Below, in pieces: positions 38,221 to 50,349 of a stretch of 64,000 bases of DNA. Both the position numbers and the translations under genes were made by a program. Source of the DNA: Pontederia crassipes (lineage: Eukaryota; Streptophyta; Magnoliopsida; Commelinales; Pontederiaceae); assembly GCA_030549335.1 (NCBI GenBank), contig CM060197.1:23944501-24008500 (forward strand). The letters are read 5' to 3'. Numbering within the stretch: the first letter of the stretch is position 1; every line of letters starts with the position of its first letter. The notes under the pieces are model-generated. The model had not been told where the DNA came from. It worked only from the letters and a program-made list of their open reading frames with translations, and searched no databases.

Positions 38221-38466
38221 GGTGGTGTTTTCTTTCCCTCTTGCTCATGCCCAACCTACGTCCCTCAGACCTCTCTCATTGCTGCTGATTTGTTGCAACA
38301 AAGGTGGTGTTTTCTTTCCCTCTTGCTCATGCCCAACCTACGTCCCTCAGACCTCTCTCATTGCTGCTGATTTGTTGCAACAAAGGTGGTGTTTTCTTTC
38401 CCTCTTGCTCATGCCCAACCTACGTCCCTCAGACCTCTCTCATTGCTGCTGATTTGTTGCAGCTAG
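38221..38466 (+). repeat. 82-bp tandem triplication
   Basis: Three adjacent 82-bp units, each starting GGTGGTGTTTTCTTTCCCTC and ending GATTTGTTGCAACAAA, at 38221, 38303 and 38385. The left LTR has a single unit. 82 is not a multiple of three, which is why two overlapping ORFs show the same peptide. Confidence 0.92.
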
Positions 38467-38797
38467 TGAGCACCATGAGGAAGGAGCACGCTGAACACAG
38501 ATGTCGTGAAACAGTAATGAATCGACGGAAAAATAAATCAATCACGCTTAACAGGTGGGTGAATTGAAATCACCTTGCATGACCCTTGAATAGATTTGAT
38601 TCTGCCCTAGTTGATTCTATAAAGAAGAAGATAAGAAGAAGAAGTTCTTGCTTGATTGTTTGAATTAATTGCATGTGTTTTGATTCTTGTCATTCTGTTA
38701 CTGATTGATTGATTGATTGCTAGGAAGTAGGGATTAGTTTAGGATGTAATTATGTTAGGATTTTCAGAGAATTATCGTGTATGAAATCCATCAGAAC

Positions 38798-39012
38798 ACC
38801 GACCGGTCGACCGGCCCTCTTGTTTTGTGAATCAACCGGTCGACGATTTACCAATCCCACAGTCGATTTCATTATATATCGACCGATCCTCCTACCTTAT
38901 GACCTGATCGATTGACCGATCCTTGAACCTCACCGGTCGACCGATCTAAGCAGACCGACTGACCGACTCAGAGCCCACCGGTCGACCGATCCCCGGAACG
39001 GATCGACCGATT
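38798..39012. repeat. CGACCGGTCGA palindrome cluster (gypsy 3' LTR)
   Basis: The counterpart of 30262-30552, somewhat shorter, with several words degraded (for example ACTGACCGAC for ACCGGCCGATC). Confidence 0.85.
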
Positions 39013-40031
39013 TCTAGTGATTCTTTTTCTTACATGTTTATTAATCAATTCTTGATCCTGATTTGTATGTTGCTATTCCTATCAAAAGGATGACTGAATT
39101 AATGATATCTGATTTGTCCATAGTCCACAATTGATTAATGATATAAACTCTTAAGATGATTTACCCTACTATTGATTCTTTTCATTCTCTATCATGATGA
39201 ATAATAAATCAAGACATCTCAAAGTGATTAATAAGTTCAGATGAAAAATGAATAATTGATTGCTAGTCCAAGTCAAGTACTTCACGATAAGGGTTGCTCC
39301 CTTGGTCATAGTTTGATCATCCATTGACCCGCACAAGACTGTATTATTTGCTCGGCATACCCCAAGAATTAAAGGCACCTAAAGTCACCATGATTTCTAA
39401 GCATGAAACAAGATTAACAAGTATGAACAACACAAGCAATCATGAATGTCAAGTTATCGGTATTCTCATGTCATGATTATAAGATTTCCAGCATCATTTG
39501 AATCCTATTGCTTTATGTTATTGATTTATATCTCTTATGATTATATATGATGCTCTCATTTTATCCCTTCTATTCAAGATAAGTATTTTACCTTACAGCT
39601 GATTTTCTCTATTCAAGTTATGCATTGTATATCATGTGGTTCCCCACTAGACTGTAAAGCTTACGGGAGGGCCTCCTCTCCTGTATCTAATTTTCATAGG
39701 GCCAGATCAGTGACGGGTGGAGTGAGTGTGTTGCGACAAGGCTTTGGCGACAAGAAAGCACATGAACCACATGACTTATTAGATTTCTTATCCTTCCGCA
39801 TTTATAGATTCATGATGTAGAACTTTTTTTTTTCCTTAGAGATGATATAGCCGCTTTTTAGACTTCCGCAATTAAAGTTATTATTTTTCTTATTTCCCTA
39901 TTTATTCTTTCTTCCGCTGACGTATGTCAGTTTTTTTACTAAGATATGATCAACATGATGGTCAAAGTACGATCGTAGCGTCTCCAGGTTGATATTCGCC
40001 ACGTGGCGGGAGTCGATTTGGGGGCGTTACA

Positions 40032-40487
40032 TAACTCATAATAGAAGGAAAAGACATACGGATATAGAAGACTGAATGATATAAATCTTTGGCAGTATTT
40101 TATTCGTCATCATCGAATGAGCAGTTAGAGTAGAGCTTACTTATGAATAAACTCGATCCAAACATATCAAAAAAATTGGTCGAATTGAATCAATTATATT
40201 TAGGGTATTTCTCATTTTTTATTTTTTTCAATTTTTTATATTATTTAATTTATAAAATAGTTTTTATTTTTATTTTAAAACAAAATTTTTTTAAAATATT
40301 TAAATTTTCATACTTAAATATTTATTTCAAAATTTTAAATTAAATATAAACTTAATTTAAATAAAAAATTAAAAAAAATGAATCATGAGGTGAAATCGAC
40401 TTGGCTCAGATTGAAATCTCTGCCTCTCAATAGTTTTATAAAATAAATAGTGTTAATAAAAAAACTATAATATATAAATTATTCAAA
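40032..40487. other. AT-rich intergenic DNA
   Basis: Very AT-rich, with no gene. A 66-codon frame at 40143-40343 is lysine/phenylalanine-rich low-complexity text and is rejected. Confidence 0.55.
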
Positions 40488-40509
40488 TATAATTAATTAA
40501 AAGATAATG

Positions 40510-40573
40510 ACGTCGTATGATCCATGTAGCCGATCCCACCTAGTGATATAAGGCTTTGTTATTGTTGTTATAG
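40510..40573 (+). mobile_element. Very short RTE-like LINE tail (copy D)
   Basis: Only 64 bp, from GACGTCGTATGATCC to a degraded (TTG)n tail. It is flanked by a perfect 22-bp target duplication at 40488-40509 and 40574-40595. It is the shortest of the four copies and was truncated almost at once during reverse transcription. Confidence 0.9.
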
Positions 40574-40793
40574 TATAATTAATTAAAAGATAATGTAACA
40601 TAATTATTTTATTATATAATATTAAGAATCACATACGATAAACTTTAAATGAATAAAAACATTAAATTACTATTATAATTAAAATAATTTGATATTATTG
40701 TCGGGAATTAGGGTCCTGCGAGGTGGGAGCAAAATGTATGATTTTTATTGGTGGAAAATTTTGTCGATTAACAAAAGTTCACAGGCGTGACAT

Positions 40794-41032
40794 AGAAAAT
40801 CCTTACTGGTTGAATATTATGTTTTTTTTATTGAAAAGTTAATTCTATGTTGGTGTGATTTCAAAGCTTAATGAGTTATTTTAATATTAATTGCTGAATA
40901 GCAATCGAAAAAATCATAAACAATTGTACTATTTAGAAATTAATATCAATATAAGTCATTAAACATTGAAATTACACCAACAAATAATTAACGTTCATGA
41001 AAATACTAATATTCAATCAGTAAGGATTTCTT
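40794..41032. mobile_element. Foldback MITE (about 240 bp)
   Basis: Two arms of about 105 bp are inverted near-copies. AATCCTTACTGGTTGAATATT on the left faces AATATTCAATCAGTAAGGATT on the right (about 41009-41028), and TTGGTGTGATTTC on the left faces GAAATTACACCAA. Pairing fails beyond AGAAAATCC / GGATTTCTT, so I place the ends there. No clear target duplication was found, so the superfamily is open. Confidence 0.75.
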
Positions 41033-42024
41033 GACCGTCATAAGATGTGCAAAATAACATCATCTCTTACTTGCTTAATATAAATGCATTTAAGATAAAA
41101 GAAAATGTGAAGTAAAAAATGAATTTTAAATAAATCATATGATAATGAAAAAAAAGTAAAGATGTTATATAACAAGAAATATTCATGAAATTATAACGTA
41201 ACTCTTAAAAAATTATTATACGATAAACCAAATAGAAAAAAGAAATAATAAGATAATTGTTATATATGATCATGATTGTTACTATGAACGTTAAAATTGT
41301 ATAAAATTTCTTTTTCCTTTTTTTTTTATCTTATGATTGTTAGGTGTGATATGTCATGTAAGAATTATGAATTAGTTCACCCCATGAATATATATTTTCA
41401 TTTTTATGATGATCAGTAGTATCATATGATAGATTATAATAAATATATTCATGTACCTTAAATTCATAGAGATAATCTCATGATCAGACTTTCTTTCTTT
41501 CCAATATTTTACTTTATTTTCATATATTTCATCTCCATTGCTCTAGGTCATATTTCTTAGATTTTTTTATTTGACATTTGCTAATCTTTTGCCTTTAGAA
41601 TTGTCCTATAAACTAACTTATTGAAAAGATTTCTAGTAAGATACATAAAGTCACAATTATTTTCTTTTTTTGGGTGATCAGTCTTCGGTGTCTGGTCCGC
41701 GTGGCATTAAAAAGAGCACTGTTCACAAGTTGGAACTCTGTCCACCATTGAACCCAATTAATTCGATTAGGTTTACCTTATATCGCGTATTTGACAGTGA
41801 CAGATGAGTCTCCTAACAAAAATATTCTATATTTACAAAGGCTCGAATTTGAGATCTTACTTAAATGAGAAGAAACCACTTATCACTTCATTCGGTGAGT
41901 CACAATTAATTTATACGAAGAGATTGTGGTGATTCAAATAATTTGTACTAATTTATATTTGAGTCAAAGCGTGCTTTTTTATTTTAGGAGAGGAGCCGGT
42001 TCAATTGTGGAGCCCCCCCCACCT
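41033..42024. other. Intergenic DNA
   Basis: No gene is seen. AT-rich throughout, with ordinary low-complexity text. Confidence 0.5.
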
Positions 42025-42049
42025 CCCCCCCCCCCCCCCCCCCCCCCCC
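42025..42049 (+). repeat. 25-base poly-C tract
   Basis: An uninterrupted run of 25 C, preceded by an eight-C run and ACCT. The proline-rich ORF across it is an artefact. Confidence 0.85.
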
Positions 42050-43225
42050 GGCCTCTCCACTTGCACAGAGCTCCTAGATCAAGCCTTCATCCTTGTCACT
42101 TATTGAAATGGATGTATAACAAATTTATGCACAATTTCAAACCAAACAATTTGACCATTTAAAGCTTAGTATATTAAATATGTATAATTTTCCACCAACC
42201 AAAGTTTTCCTTTCTTTTCACTCCATTTGCAACATTATTTACAAAAGCATGCTTTGTATTTTTCTAGCTAAACAACGTAGTGGACACGTTTGTCAATCTA
42301 CCAGTGCTACATGTTCTCAACTTCTAAAAGACTACGATAAAAGATTTAAGCATAAATTTCACATGCAGCAGTATATTGTTTACATAGATTTAATGTCATT
42401 GAGAATAAATCTAATGATATATATATTTATATGTGTGTATCTATATGTGTATACTATATATATATATGCATTGACCTCTTGGACGATAGGGACGAAGTTC
42501 AAAATCTTTACAAATAATTGGTTGGTACAATTAATTAGTGCCACATTTGAGTGGCGTGGAGCTATTAATCTCATGTACGATTTTTGAAATAATCATTCGA
42601 TCTGTTCTATTATTTATTCTCATTCGCATTAGTAAAATGTTAATAATCCTGAAAATCGGAGGCCGAGTGGGTAAAAAAAAGCATTAATCTCATTAATTAT
42701 CCAAGTATTTGTATATTAATTAATACTCAATAATATGATGATTCTTCTTGTAATATGTGCAGTTAAAGCCAACGATTTCCAATAGTTAAGTTGATACCAT
42801 TATATCTCAGCTCATACCAATCATATGGCGTGTTCGATGTATCATTAATATGATAGTGATTGAGATAACTCTGACACATCATGCCACTCGGCCAGGATAT
42901 GCACGTATTTAGTTACACAATGTAGTCAAACTTTATTACGGGTTAACATGATTGCTACTTATATAGCAAGGAAGTCGGCATTCTGCAATTAACTAAAATA
43001 TCCCGATCTATATGTTTGGGCTCTGTTGATTACTGCCCTGGAAAAAACAAAGATTGATGCATAATTTTTGGTAACTAATAGAAATGTAATAATCTCTTGC
43101 CATTTCCTTTTTTTTTCTTATAACATAAATGTATGAATTAACTGTTAACACCGGTAAGATGTCCTATTAACGCCGCTTCTCAAATACTTGGGTGATAAAA
43201 AATCCATGCACTTAACAGTTAACAT

Positions 43226-43227
<2 letters not shown>
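42050..43227. other. Intergenic DNA
   Basis: No gene is recognised. A 135-codon frame at 42180-42587 is AT-rich, crosses a TATATA/TGTGTA microsatellite and has no domain. I judge it to be chance. Confidence 0.5.

Positions 43228-43269
<42 letters not shown>
43228..43269. repeat. (TA)n microsatellite
   Basis: About 21 uninterrupted TA units. Other long TA runs lie at 18931-18951, 36407-36441 and 62854-62895. Confidence 0.9.
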
Positions 43270-43272
<3 letters not shown>

Positions 43273-44400
43273 ATTAGTACTTAATACAAATCATTGATCA
43301 GCATCTCTTATCTTTTTAGCCGTTAGATTAAAAATCTGTGGATCATATTGGATTTTTTTCTTTTAAGATTTCTTAAGTTTTTTCATTAATTTTTTTTGTT
43401 GAAATGGTCTTTTTTATATTCCAGTAATTTCATATTCGATTTGACCGATGGACGGATATGGAAGCATACGTTTCATGTGAGTAATAGCAATGAGATTTTC
43501 AAAAGAATAGCTAGTATTTCCAAAAGATCGTTTGATGATAAATAAAAAAGAATATCAAAAACTCGTGTGGCGTTTTCTATTGGAGCTTCCTTCATTCTTT
43601 TTTATTGAGAAACGAATCGAACTTTAATAAGTTTTAATATGACTTTCTTTATTCAGAGGTGCATTGTTGGAACTCTGTTGGAACACCAAATTGCTCTAAA
43701 TTCGGGAGTTTTCGCTATAGCCGATCTTGAGAGAAAAAATGTTTATATTGATATTCACAAGACCATTAGTTACTTATCAATGTTTTCGTCGATTTGGTAT
43801 TCCTCTCACGCATCGATACAATGTTTTACCGTAGATGTCAAGTCAAGTCAACTATTGTGCCTTAACATATTTCGAAGAGAACTAGCTTGCTTTAAGTTCG
43901 AGTGGCATTTCACCCTTAACCACAACTCATCTATTGATTCTTCAACATCATTGGATTCGAACCTCCACTACCGATGGGTTCATAAGTAGTAACAACTGCC
44001 CTATGAAGACTCGCTTTTCACTATGGTTCCGACGGGTTAAGACCACTACCGATGAGTCCATGTTTGAATTGAAACTGAAATACTAATGAAGTTCTTCCCT
44101 TCTGAATCACATAAATTCATATCTAAAAGTGGGCATTATTTCAACTACACCAATGATATTTCAAATTCAAGATGAAGCTTGAGTGAAACTTAGTGGAGGT
44201 CCAAACCCATTGATGTCAATGAAACAACCGTTTGAGTTATGGTTAGGGGTGAAATATCACTCGAACCCAGAACTAACCAATTCTTTCGGAAATGCCTTGA
44301 GACATAGCCGTTGACTAGATCTCGTATCTTTTTAATGATTGGATTAAAAAATATGTGAATCATATTGGATTCTTTTACTTTTAATGATTTTAAATTTGAT
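43270..44400. other. Imperfect foldback region
   Basis: CGAGTGGCATTTCACCCTTAA near 43900 is mirrored by TTAGGGGTGAAATATCACTCG near 44246-44262. CCTCCACTACCGATGGG and CCTTCATC-like text inside are partly mirrored too. A related phrase (TTAAAAATCTGTGGATCATATTGG near 43330; AAAAATATGTGAATCATATTGG near 44350) flanks the block as a direct repeat. It could be an old foldback transposon. The 116-codon frame at 43639-43989 lies in one arm and has no recognisable domain. Confidence 0.45.
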
Positions 44401-46291
44401 TAGATTTGTTGAACGTAAACAGTACTGGCAAGATGTCCCTCCTTTAACCTCCACTAAGTTCTTTTAGTTTAGTTTTAGTCTAAGTAATGGTATAATCCTT
44501 TTGCAAAAAAAAAAAAAAAAATGGCAATACCATAATGTTATTTATTGATCATGGAATAATAAGTTCAATGAATCAATATGATGTTTGGCCCTTAGTTTTC
44601 AAATTAATCTTGTATCCGGAACAATCAAAATTCAAGCATCTCAGTTGTTTCCCTTTTTGTTCGCATTAACTAAATACAAAAATGCAAGCTGTAGCTTCCA
44701 TATACTACATTAAAGATTGGAATGAGCTTTCCCCAAATTAATATGATGACCATTTTGAAGCAAATTTAATGTGTAATAAACAGCAAAATGATACGTTACA
44801 TTTCTTGAATTAAATACGCCTCATATAAATAAATACACAGCAGAGAATTTTATTTAGTCAGAGAATTCAGAGCTTACTCTCTCTCTCTCTCTCTCCCCCC
44901 TTCTTCCTCCTAAGGTACGGAGCGATATTTCTCTTTTCCACCAATTTTGTTTCTCTTTCTGTGTTTGTAGTTTTCTCTTTTTCTTATAGTAAAGATGCAT
45001 AGAACACGGATAAAAATGTTTATGCAAATTCCAAAATAGATTTGCATATGTAATACATCTCGCCGTCGGATTAGACGAGAATGCATGAGTGTTATAACCG
45101 ATTAAATCAAATTATAAAATTCTTGATTTCGTCTCTGATTCCACTTATCTCATTTATTCTCCTTTCTGTAAGCAATCCATGAAGTACATACAAAATATAA
45201 AAATATACTGGAGGGGATGCTGTCTTTTCTTCTGCCTTCTTGTTGTAGAACTTTCTTTCGGGTCCTAGTTATTTTAGGGAGGAGAGAGAGAGAGAGAAAG
45301 AGATGGTCAACCATCCCCTTATCACAAAGTCAGAGTACTATGATACGATTAGAATTACGTGGAGTTCTCTTCCAAGAGCTTTTTTTTCGTGTCCTTATCT
45401 CCAGCCAAATTAATAAAAGTTTCAAAGATACCAGAATTCATATAAAAAAAATAAAAGGCATGAATTAGAAAATACAATTAAATCAATTGGTATAATAAAT
45501 AAGTAATATCAGAGTTCAATCACCAAGTCCACATTAATCCGAAAAAATATGTCGCAAGAAAAAAACATGTTATTTTTTTCCTGTCACGTAATTAGATAAA
45601 GATTCAAATTTATTATCATCCGAATCGCACGCCAAGAGAAAAAAAAAATATTATTTTGGCTTCGTCGGATCATTTTCCCGTTTTTAGGATATATCCGCCG
45701 AGAGGAGGAGCAAGCAGGCGACAGCCGTCATCAAACTCCAACGTGGTGATGTCGTGTACGTGTACGGACTTATCGCTGCGTGCTAAAAAGAAAAAAAATA
45801 TTTGTCGGTCAACAAAGTAATTCTAATGATAATAAAAAGAAACGGAGAGAGAGAGAGAGTAGTAAGTACATATCACCATCCACTTCTATCCATCTCTCAT
45901 CCCCACCACCCACTTCCTACAACTGCTATTGATGCTATTAGTACGTCTACATGAAACATATATATGTTTGATCTGAAACGTGCTTGAGCTACGCATCATA
46001 TGCTAATTTATTTTATTTTTTTATTATCATTAGCCTTTTGTTGCATGGTTCATGCCATTTTCATACGTTATAAAAGTTTGTGCGGTTGCCTGTGGAAAAT
46101 TCATCTTTCTGTATGTGCTGCTTGTGATGCTGCATGCTTCGATCTTTTCTTGGACTAAAACAGTTTTGATAGAGCCCTCAATTCCAGGAGGATTCAATCC
46201 TTTTTTTTCTTCCCCCTACTTGCTCTTATTAGATTCTGTTCGGTGAATCTTTTAGTAGCCTTCCTTTTTCTTTTGTGGACTAAAAGAGGAG

Positions 46292-46294
<3 letters not shown>
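44401..46294. other. BCAT upstream region
   Basis: No gene is seen. It holds a 17-base poly-A near 44505, a (CT)n run at 44877-44894, GA-rich text near 45283 and 45847, and ACGT-core text (TGTCGTGTACGTGTACGG) near 45751 that could be a transcription-factor site. No TATA box can be assigned with confidence. Confidence 0.5.

Positions 46295-46331
<37 letters not shown>
46295..46331 (+). promoter_or_regulatory. CT-rich leader of BCAT
   Basis: A (CT)n run of about 18 units starts 66 bp before the BCAT ATG, in the likely 5' UTR or core promoter. Pyrimidine patches are common at plant transcription starts, so this is the best candidate for the start region. Confidence 0.5.
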
Positions 46332-46360
46332 CTTGTTTCTGATTCGACAGAGAAGCAACC

Positions 46361-49167
46361 ATGCTCGCGATGCACGTCCTCCGCCGTGCGTCCCCGAGCG
46401 GTCTGTTCCTGTCCGGAAGCTTTGGGGGATACGCTTCCAGGGTGAGTTATTGCTTTCCTCTGTTCTTTGATCACCTGCAGCTTCTTCGCTGGTTCTGAGC
46501 GGTTTCTGTTAATCTCATGCAGCTCGGGAGCTTGCGTTCCTCGGCGTTGACAACTGGACTTGATTCTTACAGGTAAAATATAGTCCATGTTTGTTCTTCT
46601 TCTTTACTTTTTTGTTTCCATAGTTGCTTGCGTTTGTTATCTGAATTCTCTGTTCCCAATTCAATGCACTTTGATCATGACAACCATGAGACATGAAACA
46701 AAAAGTTATTTTACTTTCTCTTTCTGAAAAGTTTTGGTTGAGTTGAAAAGTGGAGGAATGAAACAGGAGCGACGAAGAGAGTGCCGAGATCGACTGGGAC
46801 AGCCTCGGATTCAATCTCGTGCCAACTGACTACATGTACACCATGAGATGTTCCGGGCATGAAAAGTTCGCATCCGGGAAGCTCAACCGCTACGGGAACA
46901 TTGAGCTGAGCCCGTCTTCTGGGGTCCTGAACTACGGCCAGGTTAGAAATTTCTTATCCTCTCCTCAATCTGATCCAACTTCACGTACTTTGTTATGTCA
47001 TAATACCATGTTTTGGTTGCTTAATCTCAGTGAATTCTGAATTTTGTTTGTTCTATTCAAGGGACTTTTCGAAGGCCTGAAAGCATACCGGAAGGGGGAG
47101 GGCGACGCGTTTTTGCTCTTCAGGCCTGAAGAGAACGCGAGGAGAATGCAGATTGGTGCCGAGAGGATGTGCATGCCATCTCCGACAGTGGATCAATTCG
47201 TCCATGCCGTCAAGCAGACAGTGCTGGCCAACCATCGTTGGGTACTCTTACTTGTGCTCAACAATTTGATGTCTGTGTGAATACGAGAGTGCACTGCATC
47301 CCTGCGCAAAATCCAAAGTTTGAAGTCAGAATAGCAGTTGCAGATGTGACACAACAGGGACAAAAAGGTTCTAACTTGCAGTTCTTTTTTCCTGTTGCAG
47401 GTGCCACCACAGGGAAAAGGCTCATTGTATCTCAGACCATTGCTCATAGGGAATGGTCCAATCCTAGGATTAGCCCCAGCACCAGAGTACACATTTTTAG
47501 TCTATGCGTCTCCGGTCGGAACATATTTCAAGGTGTCCTCTCTTTCTGGTTGATAAATTTGCTGCGTCCATGAGCATATTTGATTTCTCTTTCTGATACA
47601 TGTTGCTGTGTTGCATTCTCTGAATCCATTGCAACATCTAATATTATCCTTGTATTCGATGGTAAATCATAATACATGATAGCTAATTGACTGCAGCACT
47701 GCAGCTAATTAATACTCATCCATCTTGCAGGAAGGCCTGAAACCGATAAACTTACTTATAAATGAAAATGTTCCTCGTGCCACTCCAGGGGGGACTGGAG
47801 GCGTGAAAACAATTACGAATTATGCACCGGTATGTTCTTTCATCATGCCATCTCTTGATTCTTTTTTGTTGATCTTGCATCACAAATTTCCCGAAAGAAC
47901 GCTCGTGTTCTATCCCGAATGACTTTGTAGCAAGTTTTCTTTACTGAAATTACCCTCTTCGCTGTTGCTTAATTTTGTGTAGGTGTTGAAGGCACAACTG
48001 GAAGCAAAGGCTCAAGGATTTACGGATGTCCTATTCGTTGATTCTGTGAACAAAAGATTCGTAGAGGAAGCTGCTGCTTGCAATGTGTTCATTGTGAAGG
48101 TATCTGTATAGAGAGTGACTATATTCAATTCAGAATTTCAGATTGGTCATGCTCTCAATATTGCACTAACTTTGATCATATGTAGATTATCTTCACTAAC
48201 TTTTATCATATATAGATTATATATCTTCAGTAATTAAGATGAATGCTTCACTTCTAAATAAAAGAACGAAGACAAAACAACATCAACAAATAGTCTGCAA
48301 CTATGAGTTCATGAAGAGAGTAGAGAGTAGAGAGATACTATGTGGTTTCCTGTTGATTTAAAGAGAGTAGAGAGATGCTATGATATTGATACGGAATGCA
48401 AAGTAAAATTTAAGCAGGAAGAATTGTTAATCCTCAGTAAGAAATTCTTGATGCATGATGCAGGGCAATGTCATCTCAACACCTGCAACAGGAACAATTC
48501 TCCCTGGTGTTACTCGGAAAAGCATCATCGAAATAGCTTGCCAAAATGGATACGAGGTTAGTGATCCTGTCAAGGAGCAAGTTCAAAACATGAATCTGAA
48601 AGTGTTATTACTGAAGTTAAAATAACATCAGTCTGCAATTATGCATTTATTATCCCCTACGGGGAATCAATAAGGAAATATCTTCCTCAAGTTTCTGAGA
48701 ATTTGCACAGGTTGAAGAACGTCAGGTTCCAGTGGACGAACTGTTCGATGCGGAGGAAGTGTTCTGCACAGGAACTGCGGTTGTCATTGCTCCCGTTGGC
48801 AGTGTTACTTACCAAGGGCAAAGGTAGCAGCACATTGCCTGTAAATTTATACTTGATTTGCTTTACATCCACAAAACTCCCAGGTTTTTACAGCTTCTCT
48901 CTCTGAACTGAAAGATACATATATAAGAGATTTTGAAGCCCCTCACCGAATCCAATCCGTTAACTTAATCCCAACTACATCAAATTTCCATTGAGCTTCT
49001 GATTGCTGAGTACTTTTTGACAAACAAGGGATGAATTGTCATGTTGATGCAGGTTTGAATACAAGACGGGGACGGAGACGACGGCTCAAAAGCTGTACAG
49101 CATCCTGACAGGCATCCAGACGGGACTAGTGGAAGACAAGAACAGTTGGACCGTTGAGATCGATTAA
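46361..49167 (+). CDS. BCAT: Branched-chain amino-acid aminotransferase
   Basis: This class IV PLP-dependent transaminase interconverts leucine, isoleucine and valine with their 2-oxo acids, using glutamate/2-oxoglutarate. Ten exons join in frame to 384 residues, the usual plant length: 46361-46441, 46523-46572, 46767-46941, 47062-47241, 47401-47532, 47731-47829, 47983-48099, 48464-48556, 48711-48823 and 49053-49167. All introns are GT-AG. The first 45 or so residues are Arg/Ser/Gly-rich and nearly free of acids, fitting a mitochondrial (or plastid) transit peptide. The catalytic core starts near [22 protein letters not shown] is at 105-112, [14 protein letters not shown] contains the PLP lysine (Lys232), and [10 protein letters not shown] is at 325-334. 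No key residue is missing, so it should be functional. A mitochondrial BCAT (catabolism) is most likely, but a plastid form (synthesis) is not excluded. Confidence 0.96.
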
Positions 49168-49400
49168 TGGATCCGCGTATCCGCCGTCGCAGTGGTAGGA
49201 AGACAGAAATTGTTCTATAAATTTGTCAGCTTGCTGCCAGTTGTTGGGTGTTCTTTTTCGCAACAAAGTAAATGTCATTGCTCCTGTGAAACTTTTTCCA
49301 AAAAAGAAGTGGAAGTGAAACCTTTTCCAACAAAAAAAAAAAATGAAAAATTTCAAAGCTTCCTAAAATAAAGTACACTGTGTGCAATAAAAAAAAACAT
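49168..49400 (+). terminator. BCAT 3' UTR and polyadenylation region
   Basis: After the TAA there are about 200 bp of 3' UTR-like text. AATAAA occurs near 49366 and again in CAATAAAAA near 49386, suitable as poly(A) signals. A short direct repeat (GTGAAAC(T/C)TTTTCCA) lies at about 49286 and 49315. Confidence 0.55.
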
Positions 49401-50349
49401 ATTTATATGAAAAGAACTAGGGAGATTAAGGAAATCGATTTTTAAATAAGAGAGATATATTCTGATTTTAAAAACTATCATTTTTATTGGGTAACTCAAT
49501 CATTCATATTTCATTCACAAATTATAGCTGAAATAGATTGAAAAAAGGACGGTACGAAGATTAATGTTATTATAACCGGACCGATCATTGAATTGGTGTG
49601 TTAATTGAGTCGTAATTGAATCGGTTCAATCAGGTTGAATCAAATTTTTAATAATATATTATTATTTATTATAGATAATAAATAATCAACATTTCAACTT
49701 GTTCATAAATCATAAATTCATGATTTAAAATCAATATCAATATAATTATACTCATTAATACCAATTGACAATAAGTTCTAGGTACGTGTAAAACGAGTTC
49801 TAAACATTTCATATATTAGTCATTAAATTAATTCGAAGCGTCCACGCATGAAAAAAGTTTCAGATATAATAAACTAAATACCAAACAATTCCAAAGTTAA
49901 TCAAAGTTTTCAAAATATACATTATAATATTTATTAATAGCATCTCAATCATCTTCATCATCTTAAGATTCTATTGAATCCAACTCATAGTCTTTAAGAT
50001 CTAAAAAATAAAAATAGCACAACTTAAAATATCCTCTATCAAATGAATATTATAACATGAACCATAATGATCATGAAACTAACTAACATATTGGTACAAT
50101 AAAATAAAACAAACCTTGAACAATTGACTCTTCAACATCTTTTCGAATTTCTTGTTGAATATACTATCAAGTTCATCATAATCAAGCTCCCCTTCTTCTT
50201 CTCTTTCCATAATTCAAAATTTTGTTTTATTTATTGGTTCGATATCAATGGGATCATATATATGATATTTTGAACATTGACATCCTAAGAATTATGAATA
50301 ATTAACATAATTATTTTGATGCATTATATAATATAGAACTAAAATTATA
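49401..50349. other. AT-rich DNA; possible hAT 3' end
   Basis: AT-rich. Around 49578-49650, ACCGGACCGATC, GAATCGGTTCAATCAGGTT and related words look like the subterminal repeats of hAT transposons. The dead hAT gene to the right reads toward this side, so its 3' end may lie here. No terminal repeat pair was established. Confidence 0.4.

Larger units (their letters stand above)
27299..40031 (+). mobile_element. Ty3/gypsy element (Del/Tekay-like), nested
   Basis: This is a full-length but decayed LTR retrotransposon on the + strand. It has a left LTR (27299-31501, containing a nested solo LTR), a Met-tRNA-type primer-binding site, an internal region with integrase remnants, a polypurine tract and a right LTR (37980-40031). 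Flanking 5-mers are TAAAT on the left and TAACT on the right, a 4/5 match. TGTAAC...GTTACA ends, the primer site and the AAGGAGGTTATAA tract before TGTAAC are typical of Del/Tekay chromovirus-like gypsy elements. After removing nested insertions the interior is only about 3.9 kb, so much of gag-pol is deleted. It cannot move by itself. Confidence 0.88.
37980..40031 (+). repeat. 3' LTR of the gypsy element
   Basis: 2,052 bp, from TGTAACAACC to GGGGGCGTTACA. It lacks the nested solo LTR found in the left LTR but has two extra 82-bp units, which accounts for the length difference (about 1,888 against 1,883 bp). ORFs at 38222-38567, 39169-39378 and 39620-39820 lie in it and are not genes. Confidence 0.88.

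Noticed and set aside
38221..38567. Repeated 76-87 codon ORFs, or a CRISPR-like array
   Set aside because: The repeats are contiguous 82-bp tandem units without unique spacers, lie inside an LTR and are in a plant nuclear genome.
42180..42587. 135-codon ORF as a small gene
   Set aside because: AT-rich, crosses a microsatellite, no domain and no splice or promoter context.
47169..47573. 134-codon + ORF inside BCAT
   Set aside because: It reads across an intron in a different frame. The spliced BCAT reading frame accounts for this sequence.
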